A stretch of 64,000 nucleotides of DNA. Source: Streptococcus cristatus. Its GTDB lineage: Bacteria; Bacillota; Bacilli; Lactobacillales; Streptococcaceae. The translations under genes and the position numbers were made by a program. This document shows, in pieces, positions 43,957-52,561 of the stretch. Position 1 is the first letter of the stretch, and every line of letters begins with the position of its first letter. The stretch is from assembly GCF_003943515.1 (NCBI RefSeq), contig NZ_RJPT01000005.1:1-64000 (forward strand), written 5' to 3'. The notes under the pieces are model-generated. The model ran no database searches. It worked only from the letters and a program-made list of their open reading frames with translations, and was not told where the DNA came from.

Positions 43957-45663
43957 ATGAAGAAAATACTGCTCAGACTAATGTTCCTTGCAATGTTAGT
44001 TGCTCTTTTGCCTGTTCATGTGGCACAAGCGTGTTCTGCTTTTATTGTCGGTAAAGATCTGACAGCAGATGGCTCTACTCTATTTGGTCGGACAGAGGAC
44101 TATCCATACGCCCCTGACGGTGGTCGGCACAATCAAAACTATGTAGTTGTGCCAGCTAAGACCTATAAAGATGGCGATAAGATAGAAGATGAGTCAAATG
44201 GCTTTACCTATCCGCATTTGGCGAATGAAATGAAATACACAGCTGTCTACGACTCTGATCGTGACAACGGAAGTAACGGAAACTTCGCTGCGCATGGCTT
44301 TAATGAACTTGGTGTAGCTATGACAGCGACCGTTTCAGCAACACCAAATGATAAAGTGCTAAAAGAAGATCCACTTGTAAAAGATGGTCTTCCAGAAGCA
44401 TCATTAGTTGACCTTGCTTTGCCTCGTGCAAAAACAGCACGTGAAGTTATTGAGACAGTTGCGAAAGTTCTGGACGATAAAGGGTCAGCAGAAGGAAATA
44501 TCATCGTTGCAGCAGATAAGAATGAGCTATGGTATATGGAAATCCTGTCTGGTCACCAATACGTAGCCATCAAATTCCCAACGAATAAGTATGCTGTCTT
44601 TGCGAACACTTACTATCTTGGTCACGTTGACTTGAACGATAAGGAAAATGTCATTGCTTCTAAAGATGTGGAAGAAGTAGCTAAAAAAGCAGACAACTAT
44701 AAGACTGATAAAGATGGCAACTTCATGATTGCTAAATCTTACGGACCTGATGAATATATGGAACGTAACCGTTCACGTACCTATGCAGGTATCAAGTGGA
44801 TGGATCCACAAGCAAAAGTAAATTATGACGATGAGGCTTTTGATCTCTTGCGTGAACCAACTGATCCAAATAAGAAATACACTGTTCATGATGTAATTGC
44901 TGAGCAACGGGATCGTTTTGAAACTTTGCCACAATATAAAGCAGATGACTTAGTTGAAGTCGGTAAGAAGATCGATGGCAATGTTTACAAATATGCGCTA
45001 GGTAACGAAAACGTAATCGACGCCCACGTTTATCAAATCAAACCAAACCTACCAAATGCCTTTGGCGGTGTTATGTGGCTGGGTCTGGCACAAAGTCGCA
45101 ACACACCATATGTACCATTCTATGGTAATGTAGAAGATACTTACGAAGCTTTCAAGAACCGTTCTACTAAATATGACGGAAAATCTTGGTATTGGACTGT
45201 TTGGCATATTGACCAAATGGTTATGAAATATCCAGAAATCTTTGGTAACAGTATCCAAGAAAAATGGAAAGAAAAAGAAGCTGAATGGGATAAAGAACAG
45301 ACCGAACGTGATGCCAAATATGCAAACTACACAGATGAACAAGCCAAAGCCGCTGGACCAGAAGTGACGAAGGAAGCCTTGGAACGCTCAGAAAAAATCT
45401 TTAAGGAAATCAAAGCAGTCGAAGCAGAGATGGAAGAAAAGATTAAGAAGGAAAAAGGTAAAGATGCAGATCTTGTCTATACAGGCTATAATAAAGCAAA
45501 CCTCCTAGCAGAAGCAGAAAAAGGAAAATCAGCGGACAAAGCTAGCGATACGAAGAAAGATAGCTCAAGTCAAACTACTTGGATTGTCATCGGCGTATTG
45601 GTTGTGCTAGTTGGTGGATTCTTCGGATACAAACAATTTAATAAGAAGAAGGAGGAAGAATAA
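43957..45663 (+). CDS. pepD: Surface-anchored C69-family dipeptidase
   Basis: 568-residue extracellular peptidase of family C69. A signal peptide (residues 1-25, ending VAQA) is cut to expose Cys26 as the N-terminal nucleophile (CSAFIVGKD), the arrangement of Ntn-hydrolases. The catalytic domain runs to about residue 460, followed by a charged Glu/Lys helix, a Ser-rich stretch and a C-terminal membrane helix (TTWIVIGVLVVLVGGFFGY) with a basic tail, so the enzyme is held on the outer membrane face without a sortase motif. Likely role is dipeptide release from host proteins. Under direct CcpA control by the overlapping cre. ATG 43957 follows AAAGGAG. Confidence 0.9.
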   Translation: MKKILLRLMFLAMLVALLPVHVAQACSAFIVGKDLTADGSTLFGRTEDYPYAPDGGRHNQNYVVVPAKTYKDGDKIEDESNGFTYPHLANEMKYTAVYDSDRDNGSNGNFAAHGFNELGVAMTATVSATPNDKVLKEDPLVKDGLPEASLVDLALPRAKTAREVIETVAKVLDDKGSAEGNIIVAADKNELWYMEILSGHQYVAIKFPTNKYAVFANTYYLGHVDLNDKENVIASKDVEEVAKKADNYKTDKDGNFMIAKSYGPDEYMERNRSRTYAGIKWMDPQAKVNYDDEAFDLLREPTDPNKKYTVHDVIAEQRDRFETLPQYKADDLVEVGKKIDGNVYKYALGNENVIDAHVYQIKPNLPNAFGGVMWLGLAQSRNTPYVPFYGNVEDTYEAFKNRSTKYDGKSWYWTVWHIDQMVMKYPEIFGNSIQEKWKEKEAEWDKEQTERDAKYANYTDEQAKAAGPEVTKEALERSEKIFKEIKAVEAEMEEKIKKEKGKDADLVYTGYNKANLLAEAEKGKSADKASDTKKDSSSQTTWIVIGVLVVLVGGFFGYKQFNKKKEEE

Positions 45664-45673
45664 ATTTTGAAAG

Positions 45674-45706
45674 AAAAGCTAGAAGTTTAAGACTTCTGGC
45701 TTTTTT
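45674..45706 (+). terminator. Dipeptidase terminator
   Basis: AAAGCTAGAAGT / ACTTCTGGCTTT stem (one mismatch-tolerant T-G pair) with a run of T. The remaining 160 bases to trhP are A+T-rich without a clear promoter. Confidence 0.85.
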
Positions 45707-45871
45707 CCTCTCTCAGATAATAAACCTATATTCTAAAATACTTAGTAAGGAGATGAGGATAGAAGATTAGAATTGTCAAAAAACTAGGCTTCATCTTGCT
45801 TTTAGCAGTAAATTGCTATAAAATAGATAGGGTTAAACATCAATACTTTTATATTGCAAATAGGAGAAAAG

Positions 45872-47158
45872 ATGACAAAAAAATTAAAACGTCCAGAGGT
45901 GCTTTCACCAGCTGGTACGTTAGAAAAGTTGAAAGTAGCTGTTCGCTATGGAGCAGATGCTGTTTTTATTGGTGGTCAAGCCTATGGTTTGCGCAGTCGT
46001 GCGGGGAACTTCACTTTTGAGCAAATGGAAGAAGGTGTCCAATTTGCGGCTGAGCATGGTGCCAAGGTCTATGTAGCGGCCAATATGGTCATGCACGAAG
46101 GAAATGAGGCTGGAGCTGGAGAATGGTTCCGTCGTTTGAGAGACATTGGAATCGCGGCTGTTATTGTTTCTGACCCAGCCTTGATTGCGATTGCAGCATC
46201 AGAAGCACCTGGTCTGGAAATCCACCTATCGACTCAGGCTAGTGCGACCAACTATGAAACGCTTGAGTTTTGGAAGAACTTAGGCTTGACTCGTGTTGTC
46301 CTAGCTCGCGAAGTTTCTATGGCTGAGCTGGCAGAAATTCGCCGACGGACTGACGTTGAAATCGAAGCCTTTGTTCATGGAGCGATGTGTATTTCCTACT
46401 CCGGCCGCTGTACGTTATCCAATCACATGAGTATGCGCGACGCTAACCGCGGCGGTTGTTCGCAATCTTGTCGCTGGAAATATGATTTGTATGACATGCC
46501 TTTCGGACAAGAACGTAAGAGCTTGAAGGGTGAAATTCCAGAAGAATTTTCTATGTCAGCTGTTGATATGTCCATGATTGACCGCATTCCTGATATGATT
46601 GAAAATGGTGTTGATAGCTTGAAAATCGAAGGTCGGATGAAGTCTATTCACTACGTTTCAACGGTGACTAATTGCTACAAAGCAGCTGTGGACGCCTATT
46701 TGGAAAGCCCAGAAAAGTTTGAATCTATTAAGCAAGATCTAGTAGATGAAATGTGGAAAGTAGCCCAACGTGAGCTGGCAACTGGCTTTTACTATCATAC
46801 GCCAACTGAGAATGAGCAGCTTTTCGGGGCCCGTCGTAAGATTCCAGAATACAAATTTGTAGCAGAAGTAGTTGCTTATGATGAGGCTACACAAACTGCG
46901 ACTATTCGCCAGCGGAATGTCATCCATGAAGGCGATCAGGTGGAATTCTATGGACCTGGTTTCCGCCATTTTGAAACCTATATTACTGATCTCCATGATG
47001 AAAAAGGGAATAAGATTGACCGTGCGCCAAACCCAATGGAATTACTGACGATTACAGTTCCGCAGCCAGTCCAACCTGGTGACATGGTCCGTACCCGCAA
47101 GGAAGGTTTAATCAATTTGTATAAAGAGGATGGCACTAGTGTGACTGTTCGGGCTTAA
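45872..47158 (+). CDS. trhP: tRNA 5-hydroxyuridine synthase, U32 family (TrhP-like)
   Basis: 428-residue protein of the former peptidase U32 family. These proteins are now known as prephenate-dependent tRNA U34 hydroxylases (TrhP) or a related 23S rRNA hydroxylase (RlhA); size and sequence fit TrhP. The TIM-barrel part carries VHGAMCISYSGRC and GGCSQSCRW, four Cys placed to hold an Fe-S cluster, and the C-terminal beta barrel begins near residue 330. Start ATG 45872 has AGGAGA 5 bases upstream; a reading from 45854 lacks this. In B. subtilis the homologues are adjacent to trmR; here trmR lies 24 kb away. Confidence 0.85.
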   Translation: MTKKLKRPEVLSPAGTLEKLKVAVRYGADAVFIGGQAYGLRSRAGNFTFEQMEEGVQFAAEHGAKVYVAANMVMHEGNEAGAGEWFRRLRDIGIAAVIVSDPALIAIAASEAPGLEIHLSTQASATNYETLEFWKNLGLTRVVLAREVSMAELAEIRRRTDVEIEAFVHGAMCISYSGRCTLSNHMSMRDANRGGCSQSCRWKYDLYDMPFGQERKSLKGEIPEEFSMSAVDMSMIDRIPDMIENGVDSLKIEGRMKSIHYVSTVTNCYKAAVDAYLESPEKFESIKQDLVDEMWKVAQRELATGFYYHTPTENEQLFGARRKIPEYKFVAEVVAYDEATQTATIRQRNVIHEGDQVEFYGPGFRHFETYITDLHDEKGNKIDRAPNPMELLTITVPQPVQPGDMVRTRKEGLINLYKEDGTSVTVRA

Positions 47159-47271
47159 TCAGGCGCGAAAGTTGGAGCAATGTGCTTATCAAGTAGATAT
47201 TGCCTACATGGTGGATACGAATTGATAACGGAAGTCCTTATTCTAAAAATTCAGCCATTGGCTTTAAAAAT

Positions 47272-47312
47272 AAAACTCTTCAAATCGCTTTGGATTTGAA
47301 GAGTTATTTTTT
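47272..47312. terminator. Bidirectional terminator after trhP
   Basis: AACTCTTCAAATC / GATTTGAAGAGTT 13-bp stem with T or A runs at both ends, overlapping the last codons of the minus-strand gene. Confidence 0.9.
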
Positions 47313-47645
47313 GGATTTGCGGCTTTCGAGCCGAATATCTTTTCTCTGGGCTTCACGGATGTTATTGGGAACTAGACTGATGCGATGGATATCAGGCACA
47401 CGGATGATGGTCGTCATGCTTTTTTTGAAATTCTTGACAATCAACTGCTGGCGGTCACGGTCATATTTGACAATATCTCCAGTAAAATTCTTATCCAGAA
47501 AAATAACATGGACACCAGAATTTTTTCGAAGAGCCAAGTCAATGGTCTGCAGGATGTGACTGTTGTCATCCTCTTCCTTATTCGTCTTTTTATAATTGAT
47601 AAACTCATTCGTCTTTTGTAAAATCATTTCGAGATATTTTTTCAT
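47304..47645 (-). CDS. Small basic protein, YolD-like or RNA-binding-like
   Basis: 113-residue protein, basic at the C-terminus (REAQRKDIRLESRKSKK). A helical first 35 residues with a run of Lys, Glu and Asp is followed by a beta-rich part (GVHVIFLDKNFTGDIVKYD, then QQLIVKN and IRVPDIHRISLVP) that resembles small Sm-like or YolD-like barrels; the family is not certain. Start ATG 47645 was preferred over 47660 because GGAG lies 7 bases upstream on the minus strand. It is convergent with trhP and divergent from ydbC. No function is proposed. Confidence 0.6.
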   Translation of the reverse strand: MKKYLEMILQKTNEFINYKKTNKEEDDNSHILQTIDLALRKNSGVHVIFLDKNFTGDIVKYDRDRQQLIVKNFKKSMTTIIRVPDIHRISLVPNNIREAQRKDIRLESRKSKK

Positions 47646-47749
47646 AGATAAAATCTCCATAACTTGTTACAATATATTATATAATAAAATAATTAAAAAA
47701 GTAAAATCTTTTACGAATAATGAGATAGAAAGTAGAAAAGAGGTAAAGT

Positions 47750-47965
47750 ATGGCAGATTTTAAATTTGAAATCGAGGAAAAATTGCTCGTTTTATCAGAA
47801 AATGAAAAAGGTTGGACCAAGGAACTCAACCGCGTAAGTTTTAACGGTGCGCCTGCCAAGTACGATATTCGCACTTGGAGTCCTGGCCACAGCAAGATGG
47901 GCAAGGGAATTACCCTTTCCAATGAAGAGTTTCAAGTTCTTTTGGATGCATTTAAAAATGGATAG
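47750..47965 (+). CDS. YdbC-family PC4-like single-strand DNA-binding protein
   Basis: 71-residue protein of the YdbC / transcriptional coactivator PC4 family (PF02229). The pattern is four beta strands then one helix, with KYDIRTWSPGHSKMGKGITL in the strands and EEFQVLLDAFKNG as the helix. The Lactococcus YdbC homologue binds single-stranded DNA as a dimer; a role in replication, repair or transcription is likely but unproven. ATG 47750 follows AGAGG. The terminator after it overlaps the end of bioY on the other strand. Confidence 0.88.
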   Translation: MADFKFEIEEKLLVLSENEKGWTKELNRVSFNGAPAKYDIRTWSPGHSKMGKGITLSNEEFQVLLDAFKNG

Positions 47966-47987
47966 ACGCAAAGTCTATCCGTTTTTA
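47956..47987. terminator. Bidirectional terminator between ydbC and bioY
   Basis: TGGATAGAC / GTCTATCC stem with a GCAAA loop and GTTTTT; on the minus strand it overlaps the bioY stop. Confidence 0.85.
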
Positions 47988-48523
47988 TTGTCTGAAAAAT
48001 AGGGATGAAAAGCCAGACTCCTAAACATAGGAATGCTGATGAGCGTGATTGCGACAATTTTTAAAAGATCGGGAAGAATGAAAGGTGTGACACCAACAGC
48101 AATGGCTTTAGAAAATCCCATGTTAGCCAGAAAATGAAGTCCGATTACGCCACCGATAAAAACCAGTGCATCTCCGAGCAAGTTAGCCAAAAGGATCGTG
48201 TAAAACTTGCTATCCTGGCTTGTCAGACTGGAAGTAATCAGCGCAAAGAGCAGATATGCCCAAAGGTAGCCCGCGCTTGGACCAATAAGTGCTTGAAATC
48301 CACCGCTTCCTCCGGCAAATACCGGCAGACCAATAGCTCCTAGCAGCAGATAAAGCAGCACAGACAAGACAGCCTCGCGGGTTTTAAAAATGGTTGCAAT
48401 TAAACCTACAGCAAAGGTCTGTAGAGTAATGGGAATCGGTCCAATGGAGAAACTAAACTGAGACAGCACAGTCAATATGGCAGCACCGATTGCAGGGAGA
48501 ATGAATGAAAAGGATTTGTTCAT
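47975..48523 (-). CDS. bioY: Biotin transporter substrate-binding subunit BioY
   Basis: 182-residue membrane protein with six helices; the S component of an energy-coupling-factor (ECF) transporter for biotin. The family patterns are present: FSIGPIPITLQTFAVGL near the start and GAIGLPVFAGGSGGF about residue 62. It needs the shared EcfA/EcfT module, which is not in this window. No biotin synthesis genes are seen, fitting a biotin-requiring streptococcus. Control by BirA is suggested by the operator over its promoter. ATG 48523 follows AGAGG on the minus strand. Confidence 0.93.
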   Translation of the reverse strand: MNKSFSFILPAIGAAILTVLSQFSFSIGPIPITLQTFAVGLIATIFKTREAVLSVLLYLLLGAIGLPVFAGGSGGFQALIGPSAGYLWAYLLFALITSSLTSQDSKFYTILLANLLGDALVFIGGVIGLHFLANMGFSKAIAVGVTPFILPDLLKIVAITLISIPMFRSLAFHPYFSDNKNG

Positions 48524-48524
48524 A

Positions 48525-48558
48525 ATAGTAAACCTCTTTTTTAAAATATGGTAACTAT
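48525..48558 (-). promoter_or_regulatory. BirA-like operator at the bioY promoter
   Basis: Half-sites ATAGTAAACC (48525-48534) and GGTAACTAT (48550-48558) in inverted orientation, 15 bases apart, like BirA boxes of Firmicutes (GTTAAC-type half-sites with 14-16 bases between). On the minus strand the right half overlaps the -10 TAAAAT (48562-48557); the -35 TTGACT is at 48584-48579 with a 16-base spacer. Confidence 0.55.
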
Positions 48559-48616
48559 TTTAAAATAAAATAAAAAAAAGTCAAGTCTTTTTACATCAGA
48601 CTAGACAGTTGTTTGT

Positions 48617-48727
48617 TTATTTCCGCTTTTTGCGGCTCCGAATGAGGAGGAAGATAAAGGCGATTAACCCAAAAATATTAAAGAAAATAATTCCCAGAGC
48701 TGCTAATAATTTTTTCGATTTGCTCAT
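48617..48727 (-). CDS. 36-residue single-helix membrane protein
   Basis: Short frame from ATG 48727 with AAGGGG 8-9 bases upstream on the minus strand. The protein has a basic start (MSKSKK), one hydrophobic helix of about 23 residues (LLAALGIIFFNIFGLIAFIFLL) broken only by an Asn, and a strongly basic tail (RSRKKRK). No family is recognised. It lies 58 bases upstream of bioY's promoter on the same strand; no terminator was seen after it. Proper ribosome site and clean topology argue that it is real. Confidence 0.5.
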   Translation of the reverse strand: MSKSKKLLAALGIIFFNIFGLIAFIFLLIRSRKKRK

Positions 48728-49164
48728 TTCCAATCCCCTTTCTCTTAGTATTTCTTCTTATCATATCAAAAATTCCTCTTCTTGAATAGCAGAAAGTGTA
48801 AAAGATAGCTGGCAAGTAAATACAGCAAAAAAATAAGACTGTCTTGAAAAGTTACAATTCATAAGCTTGTTTAGAATAAGTGACCCAGCCGAATAAAAAA
48901 GAGGAAGATTCTTTACATAAATCTTCCCTAATTTTAGAATTAATTTAGAATTTCTTGAATGATAATTGAATTTTATGCTTTAAAATAAAGTAAGAAGTCA
49001 AAGAATAAATCCAGATAGTGTGACTAGCTCTATCCAAATGGCATAAGACTTCTTTCTTACAAAAATGTAAGATAAAAATCAAAAATGAAAGGATAAGTTA
49101 TGGTTGCCTTCTCTTCTTTATTTTATGATAATAATGAGCTTTAGAAAGGCCAAAGAAGAAGCTT
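48728..49164. other. 437-base intergenic region, possible gor 3' UTR and micro-ORF
   Basis: No ordinary gene. On the minus strand GGAAGATT / AATCTTCC (48903-48927) followed by a run of T (48900-48895) forms a terminator that would end gor transcripts 240 bases after the stop. Between it and gor, GTAAGAAGTC (48990-48999) can pair with GACTTC-TTTC-TTAC (49047-49060), a structured stretch of about 70 bases. On the plus strand ATG 49100-TAG 49144 encodes 14 residues (MVAFSSLFYDNNEL) behind AAAGGA. None of these can be assigned a role. Confidence 0.4.
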
Positions 49165-50514
49165 TTAGCGCATGGTGACAAATTCTTCGGAGCCGGTTGG
49201 GTGGATGGCAACGGTAGCGTCGAAATCGGCTTTGGTAGCTCCCATCTTAATAGCAACGGCGAAGCCCTGAATCATTTCATCTACGCCATAGCCAATGCCG
49301 TGGAGGCCGACAACTTTTTCATCGTGACCAGCAGTGATAAGCTTAAACTTGGCCTGCTGGCGGTGCTGGGTGACAGCTGAGTACATAGAGGTAAAGCTAG
49401 AGGTGTAGACATGAATTTGCTCAACACCATAATCTCGAACAGCTTCTTCCTCCGTCAGCCCCACTGTTCCAATAGCGGGATGGGAGAAGACGACAGTAGG
49501 AATCGTTGAGTAATCCATCTTGGCATCTGTCTTGCCGTTAAAGAGGCGCTCAGACAGGGTGCGTCCAGCCTTGATTGCTACTGGTGTCAGCTCTTTTTCG
49601 CCCGTCACATCGCCCAAGGCATAGATGCCAGGTACGACAGTATTTTGGTATTCATCCACAGCGATGAAGCCTCGGTCATTTAGGGTAACTCCTGCAGCAT
49701 CAAGATTGAGCCCTTGGACATTTGGCTTGCGGCCAATAGCCCAAATAATCCGTTCGGCAATATGGCTACTGCCGTCTTGGAAGTAGAGTTGTAGTTGGCC
49801 ATCGGCCAGTTTTTCCACTCGTTCGGGTATCTTGTGAGCATGAAGACTAGGACCAGATTTTTCCATCTCTGCCACCAATCCGTCAATCAGATAACTATCG
49901 AAATTGCGGAGGGGACGGTCACGGCGGACAAAGAGATCCGTATTGACACCTAGAGTATGGAGGACACCAGCAAGCTCCACTGCGATATAGCCTGCTCCGA
50001 CAACGGCAACAGACTTGGGAAGCTCTTCCCAAGCAAAGACATCATCAGAAGTCTCACCGTATTCGGCACCGGGAATCTGAGGAATGGCTGCATGTGCACC
50101 TGTTGCAATGATGATGTGCTTGGCGCGAATCAATTCTCCATTGACTTCGACTGTATGCTTGTCAACGAAATGAGCGCGACCTTCGATCAGTTCAACGCCG
50201 TTGCGTTTGAAGCTTCCATCATAGGATGAACGAGCGCGGTCAATGTAGGCTTCCCGGTTTTTTCGCAAGGTAGCAAAGTCAAAGTGCTGATTTTCTGAAG
50301 TAAAGCCATAGTCTGGTCCATAGTGCTGGATGGCCTCGGCAATCTGAGCACCGTACCACATGATTTTTTTAGGGACACAACCGACATTGACACAGGTTCC
50401 CCCTAATTTCTTTTCTTCAATGACAGCTGCCTTGGCACCATGTTCGCCAGCACGATTCATGGTAGCAATGCCCCCGCTACCCCCGCCAATTGCAATAATA
50501 TCGAATTCTTTCAT
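49165..50514 (-). CDS. gor: Glutathione-disulfide reductase
   Basis: 449-residue FAD-dependent pyridine-nucleotide disulfide oxidoreductase; reduces glutathione disulfide with NADPH and protects against oxidative stress. FAD motif GGGSGG at residues 10-15, redox-active Cys41 and Cys46 (GGTCVNVGC), NAD(P) Rossmann [15 protein letters not shown] near 170, and the C-terminal HPTGSEE with the catalytic His. Residues RRDRPLR after the second Rossmann strand fit NADPH preference. ATG 50514 has AAAGGAG upstream. Streptococci usually import glutathione or make it with GshAB; neither is in the window. Confidence 0.95.
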   Translation of the reverse strand: MKEFDIIAIGGGSGGIATMNRAGEHGAKAAVIEEKKLGGTCVNVGCVPKKIMWYGAQIAEAIQHYGPDYGFTSENQHFDFATLRKNREAYIDRARSSYDGSFKRNGVELIEGRAHFVDKHTVEVNGELIRAKHIIIATGAHAAIPQIPGAEYGETSDDVFAWEELPKSVAVVGAGYIAVELAGVLHTLGVNTDLFVRRDRPLRNFDSYLIDGLVAEMEKSGPSLHAHKIPERVEKLADGQLQLYFQDGSSHIAERIIWAIGRKPNVQGLNLDAAGVTLNDRGFIAVDEYQNTVVPGIYALGDVTGEKELTPVAIKAGRTLSERLFNGKTDAKMDYSTIPTVVFSHPAIGTVGLTEEEAVRDYGVEQIHVYTSSFTSMYSAVTQHRQQAKFKLITAGHDEKVVGLHGIGYGVDEMIQGFAVAIKMGATKADFDATVAIHPTGSEEFVTMR

Positions 50515-50652
50515 AGTTAGATAAAAGCTCCTTTAATCAATATGAAGTAATTGTACCTTTTTTAGAAAATGAATGCAAAAATCTGCTATGTTTTAGAGAT
50601 TGATTCATGGTTTATGAAGGAAATCCGACCGTTCAGGGAATTTACTTCTTTT

Positions 50653-50671
50653 CCTATCACAATATGATAGG
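50653..50671. promoter_or_regulatory. Perfect palindrome in the MacAB-like promoter
   Basis: CCTATCA-CAATA-TGATAGG, 7-bp perfect arms with 5 bases between, immediately upstream of the -10 TATAAT at 50678-50683. It occupies the -35 to -10 region, so a dimeric repressor or activator probably binds here; which regulator is unknown. Confidence 0.6.
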
Positions 50672-50727
50672 TTATGATATAATGTAGTATAAAAGAAAAA
50701 TGGTTTTCATCAAGAGGAGGAAAATAG

Positions 50728-51879
50728 ATGAAAAAGCTGAAAAAATGGCAGCTATTTAGTATTATCGGAGTTGCTGTTGTAGTTGTAGTAGGAGCAATTT
50801 CTGCAATGGTCCTGAGCAATCTTAGTTCTACCACAGAACCTAAGGAAGTTGCACCAATTGTGCAGCAGGCAAAAGAAGGTAGCATAGCCTCATCTGTCCT
50901 GTTGACGGGGACCGTAACGGCTAACTCAGAGCAATATGTTTATTATGATGCTACCAAGGGCGACTTGGAGTCCGTCCTAGTCAATGTTGGCGACCAAGTA
51001 GCTGTAGGCCAAGCACTTGTTCAATATAAGAGCACAGAAGCTCAAGCAAACTATGATGCCGCAGTTCGTGCTGTCAATAAGGCTGACCGTCAGATTAATG
51101 ACTTACAGACAAATGGGACGACAGTAGAAAAAACTGGCGATGAAGAGACGGATAGTAAGTCCCTTGCTTCTGCTCAACGTACAGTCAATTCTCAACTGGC
51201 TGATTTGCGTGATGCACGTTCTGACGCTGTGGATAATATGAACAAGGCACAAGCTTTGTTAAATGCAGCGACTGTTACAAGCACTGTTGAGGGAACAGTA
51301 GTAGAAGTAAATCGCGATGTATCCAAATCAACAACAGGAACCAACCAAACCTTGGTGCATATTGTCAGCAACGGCAGTCTTCAAATCAAGGGAGAACTCT
51401 CTGAATACAATCTGGCTAATTTGTCAGTTGGACAAGAAGTAACCATTACCTCAAAAGTGTATCCAGATAAAAAATGGACAGGTAAAATTAGCTATATTTC
51501 CAACTATCCTAAGGATGGACAGCAAGCTTCATCAACTAATACAGGTGGCGCGGCTTCCTCTGTAAAATATCCATTTACAGTCGATATTACAAGTGAAATT
51601 GGTGATTTGAAGCAAGGTTTCTCTGTCAGCGTTGAAGTGAAAAACAATACAAAAGGGATTCTTGTACCGGCAAGCAGTATTATCTCAGACGGAGACAAGA
51701 ACTACGTTTGGACTGTCGAAAAAGGTAAAGCAAAGAAAGTGGAAGTGACCTTAGGGAATGCTGATGCTGAAAATCAAGAAATCTCATCTGGTTTGACAAA
51801 AGACAGTAAAGTTATCACCAATCCAACAGATAGCTTGAAAGATGGTCAAGAGGTGAAAGCGGATGAAAAAACTCATTGA
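50728..51879 (+). CDS. MacA-like periplasmic-adaptor-family efflux subunit
   Basis: 383-residue HlyD/RND-adaptor-type protein. N-terminal membrane anchor at about residues 8-30, then a barrel-sandwich (lipoyl-like) domain split by a coiled coil (about 110-170, with VNKADRQINDLQTNG) and a C-terminal beta-barrel region. In a Gram-positive it would stand outside the membrane as partner of the next two genes. The trio resembles pneumococcal Spr0693-0695, described as a MacAB-like exporter that lowers sensitivity to antimicrobial peptides and some antibiotics. ATG 50728 follows AGAGGAGG. It overlaps the ATPase gene by 17 bases. Confidence 0.87.
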   Translation: MKKLKKWQLFSIIGVAVVVVVGAISAMVLSNLSSTTEPKEVAPIVQQAKEGSIASSVLLTGTVTANSEQYVYYDATKGDLESVLVNVGDQVAVGQALVQYKSTEAQANYDAAVRAVNKADRQINDLQTNGTTVEKTGDEETDSKSLASAQRTVNSQLADLRDARSDAVDNMNKAQALLNAATVTSTVEGTVVEVNRDVSKSTTGTNQTLVHIVSNGSLQIKGELSEYNLANLSVGQEVTITSKVYPDKKWTGKISYISNYPKDGQQASSTNTGGAASSVKYPFTVDITSEIGDLKQGFSVSVEVKNNTKGILVPASSIISDGDKNYVWTVEKGKAKKVEVTLGNADAENQEISSGLTKDSKVITNPTDSLKDGQEVKADEKTH

Positions 51880-52561
51880 TCTACGGAATATTAATAAAAC
51901 CTATCGGAATGGTGATCAAGAACTTAAAGTTTTAAAAAATATCAATTTGACAGTTGAAGAGGGCGAGTTTGTGGCTATCATGGGGCCGTCTGGTTCCGGG
52001 AAGTCCACCCTGATGAATATTATCGGGATGTTGGATCGTCCGTCTACTGGCGAGTATTTTTTAGGAAATGAAGATGTTGCAAACTTGGGTGATAAGAAGT
52101 TAGCCAAGGTGCGAAATAATCAAATCGGCTTCGTTTTTCAGCAATTTTTCCTCTTATCTAAATTAAATGCCCTTCAAAATGTAGAACTCCCGCTGATTTA
52201 TGCAGGGGCGTCACAAGGAAGTCGCAGAAATCTAGCTAAGCAGTATTTAGAAAAAGTAGATTTGGGTACTCGTATGACTCATTTGCCCTCAGAATTGTCT
52301 GGGGGGCAGAAGCAACGTGTTGCTATCGCGCGTGCCTTGGTAAATAATCCTTCGATTATTCTTGCTGACGAGCCGACAGGAGCCCTCGATACCAAAACTG
52401 GAGAGCAAATCATGGAACTCTTGACGGAGTTGAACGCTGAAGGAAAAACGATTATCATGGTTACTCATGAACCTGAAATTGCTGCCTATGCTAAGCGTCA
52501 GATTGTCATTCGTGATGGAGTCATCTCTTCAGATAGTGCTGAGAAGGAGGAACGTGATTAA
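51863..52561 (+). CDS. MacB-like ABC transporter ATP-binding protein
   Basis: 232-residue ATPase of the LolD/MacB type. Walker A GPSGSGKST near residue 40, Q-loop VFQQFFLL, signature LSGGQKQR near 146, Walker B ILADEPTGALD, and switch His in VTHEPE. The FtsX-type permease that follows shares one base with its stop (ATTAATG). Powers the mechanotransmission-type exporter formed with the adaptor and permease, rather than classical channel transport. Start ATG 51863 lies within the adaptor gene. Confidence 0.93.
   Translation: MKKLIDLRNINKTYRNGDQELKVLKNINLTVEEGEFVAIMGPSGSGKSTLMNIIGMLDRPSTGEYFLGNEDVANLGDKKLAKVRNNQIGFVFQQFFLLSKLNALQNVELPLIYAGASQGSRRNLAKQYLEKVDLGTRMTHLPSELSGGQKQRVAIARALVNNPSIILADEPTGALDTKTGEQIMELLTELNAEGKTIIMVTHEPEIAAYAKRQIVIRDGVISSDSAEKEERD

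Noticed and set aside
48134..48343. 69-codon plus-strand frame
   Set aside because: Antisense to bioY, no ribosome site, no similarity recognised.
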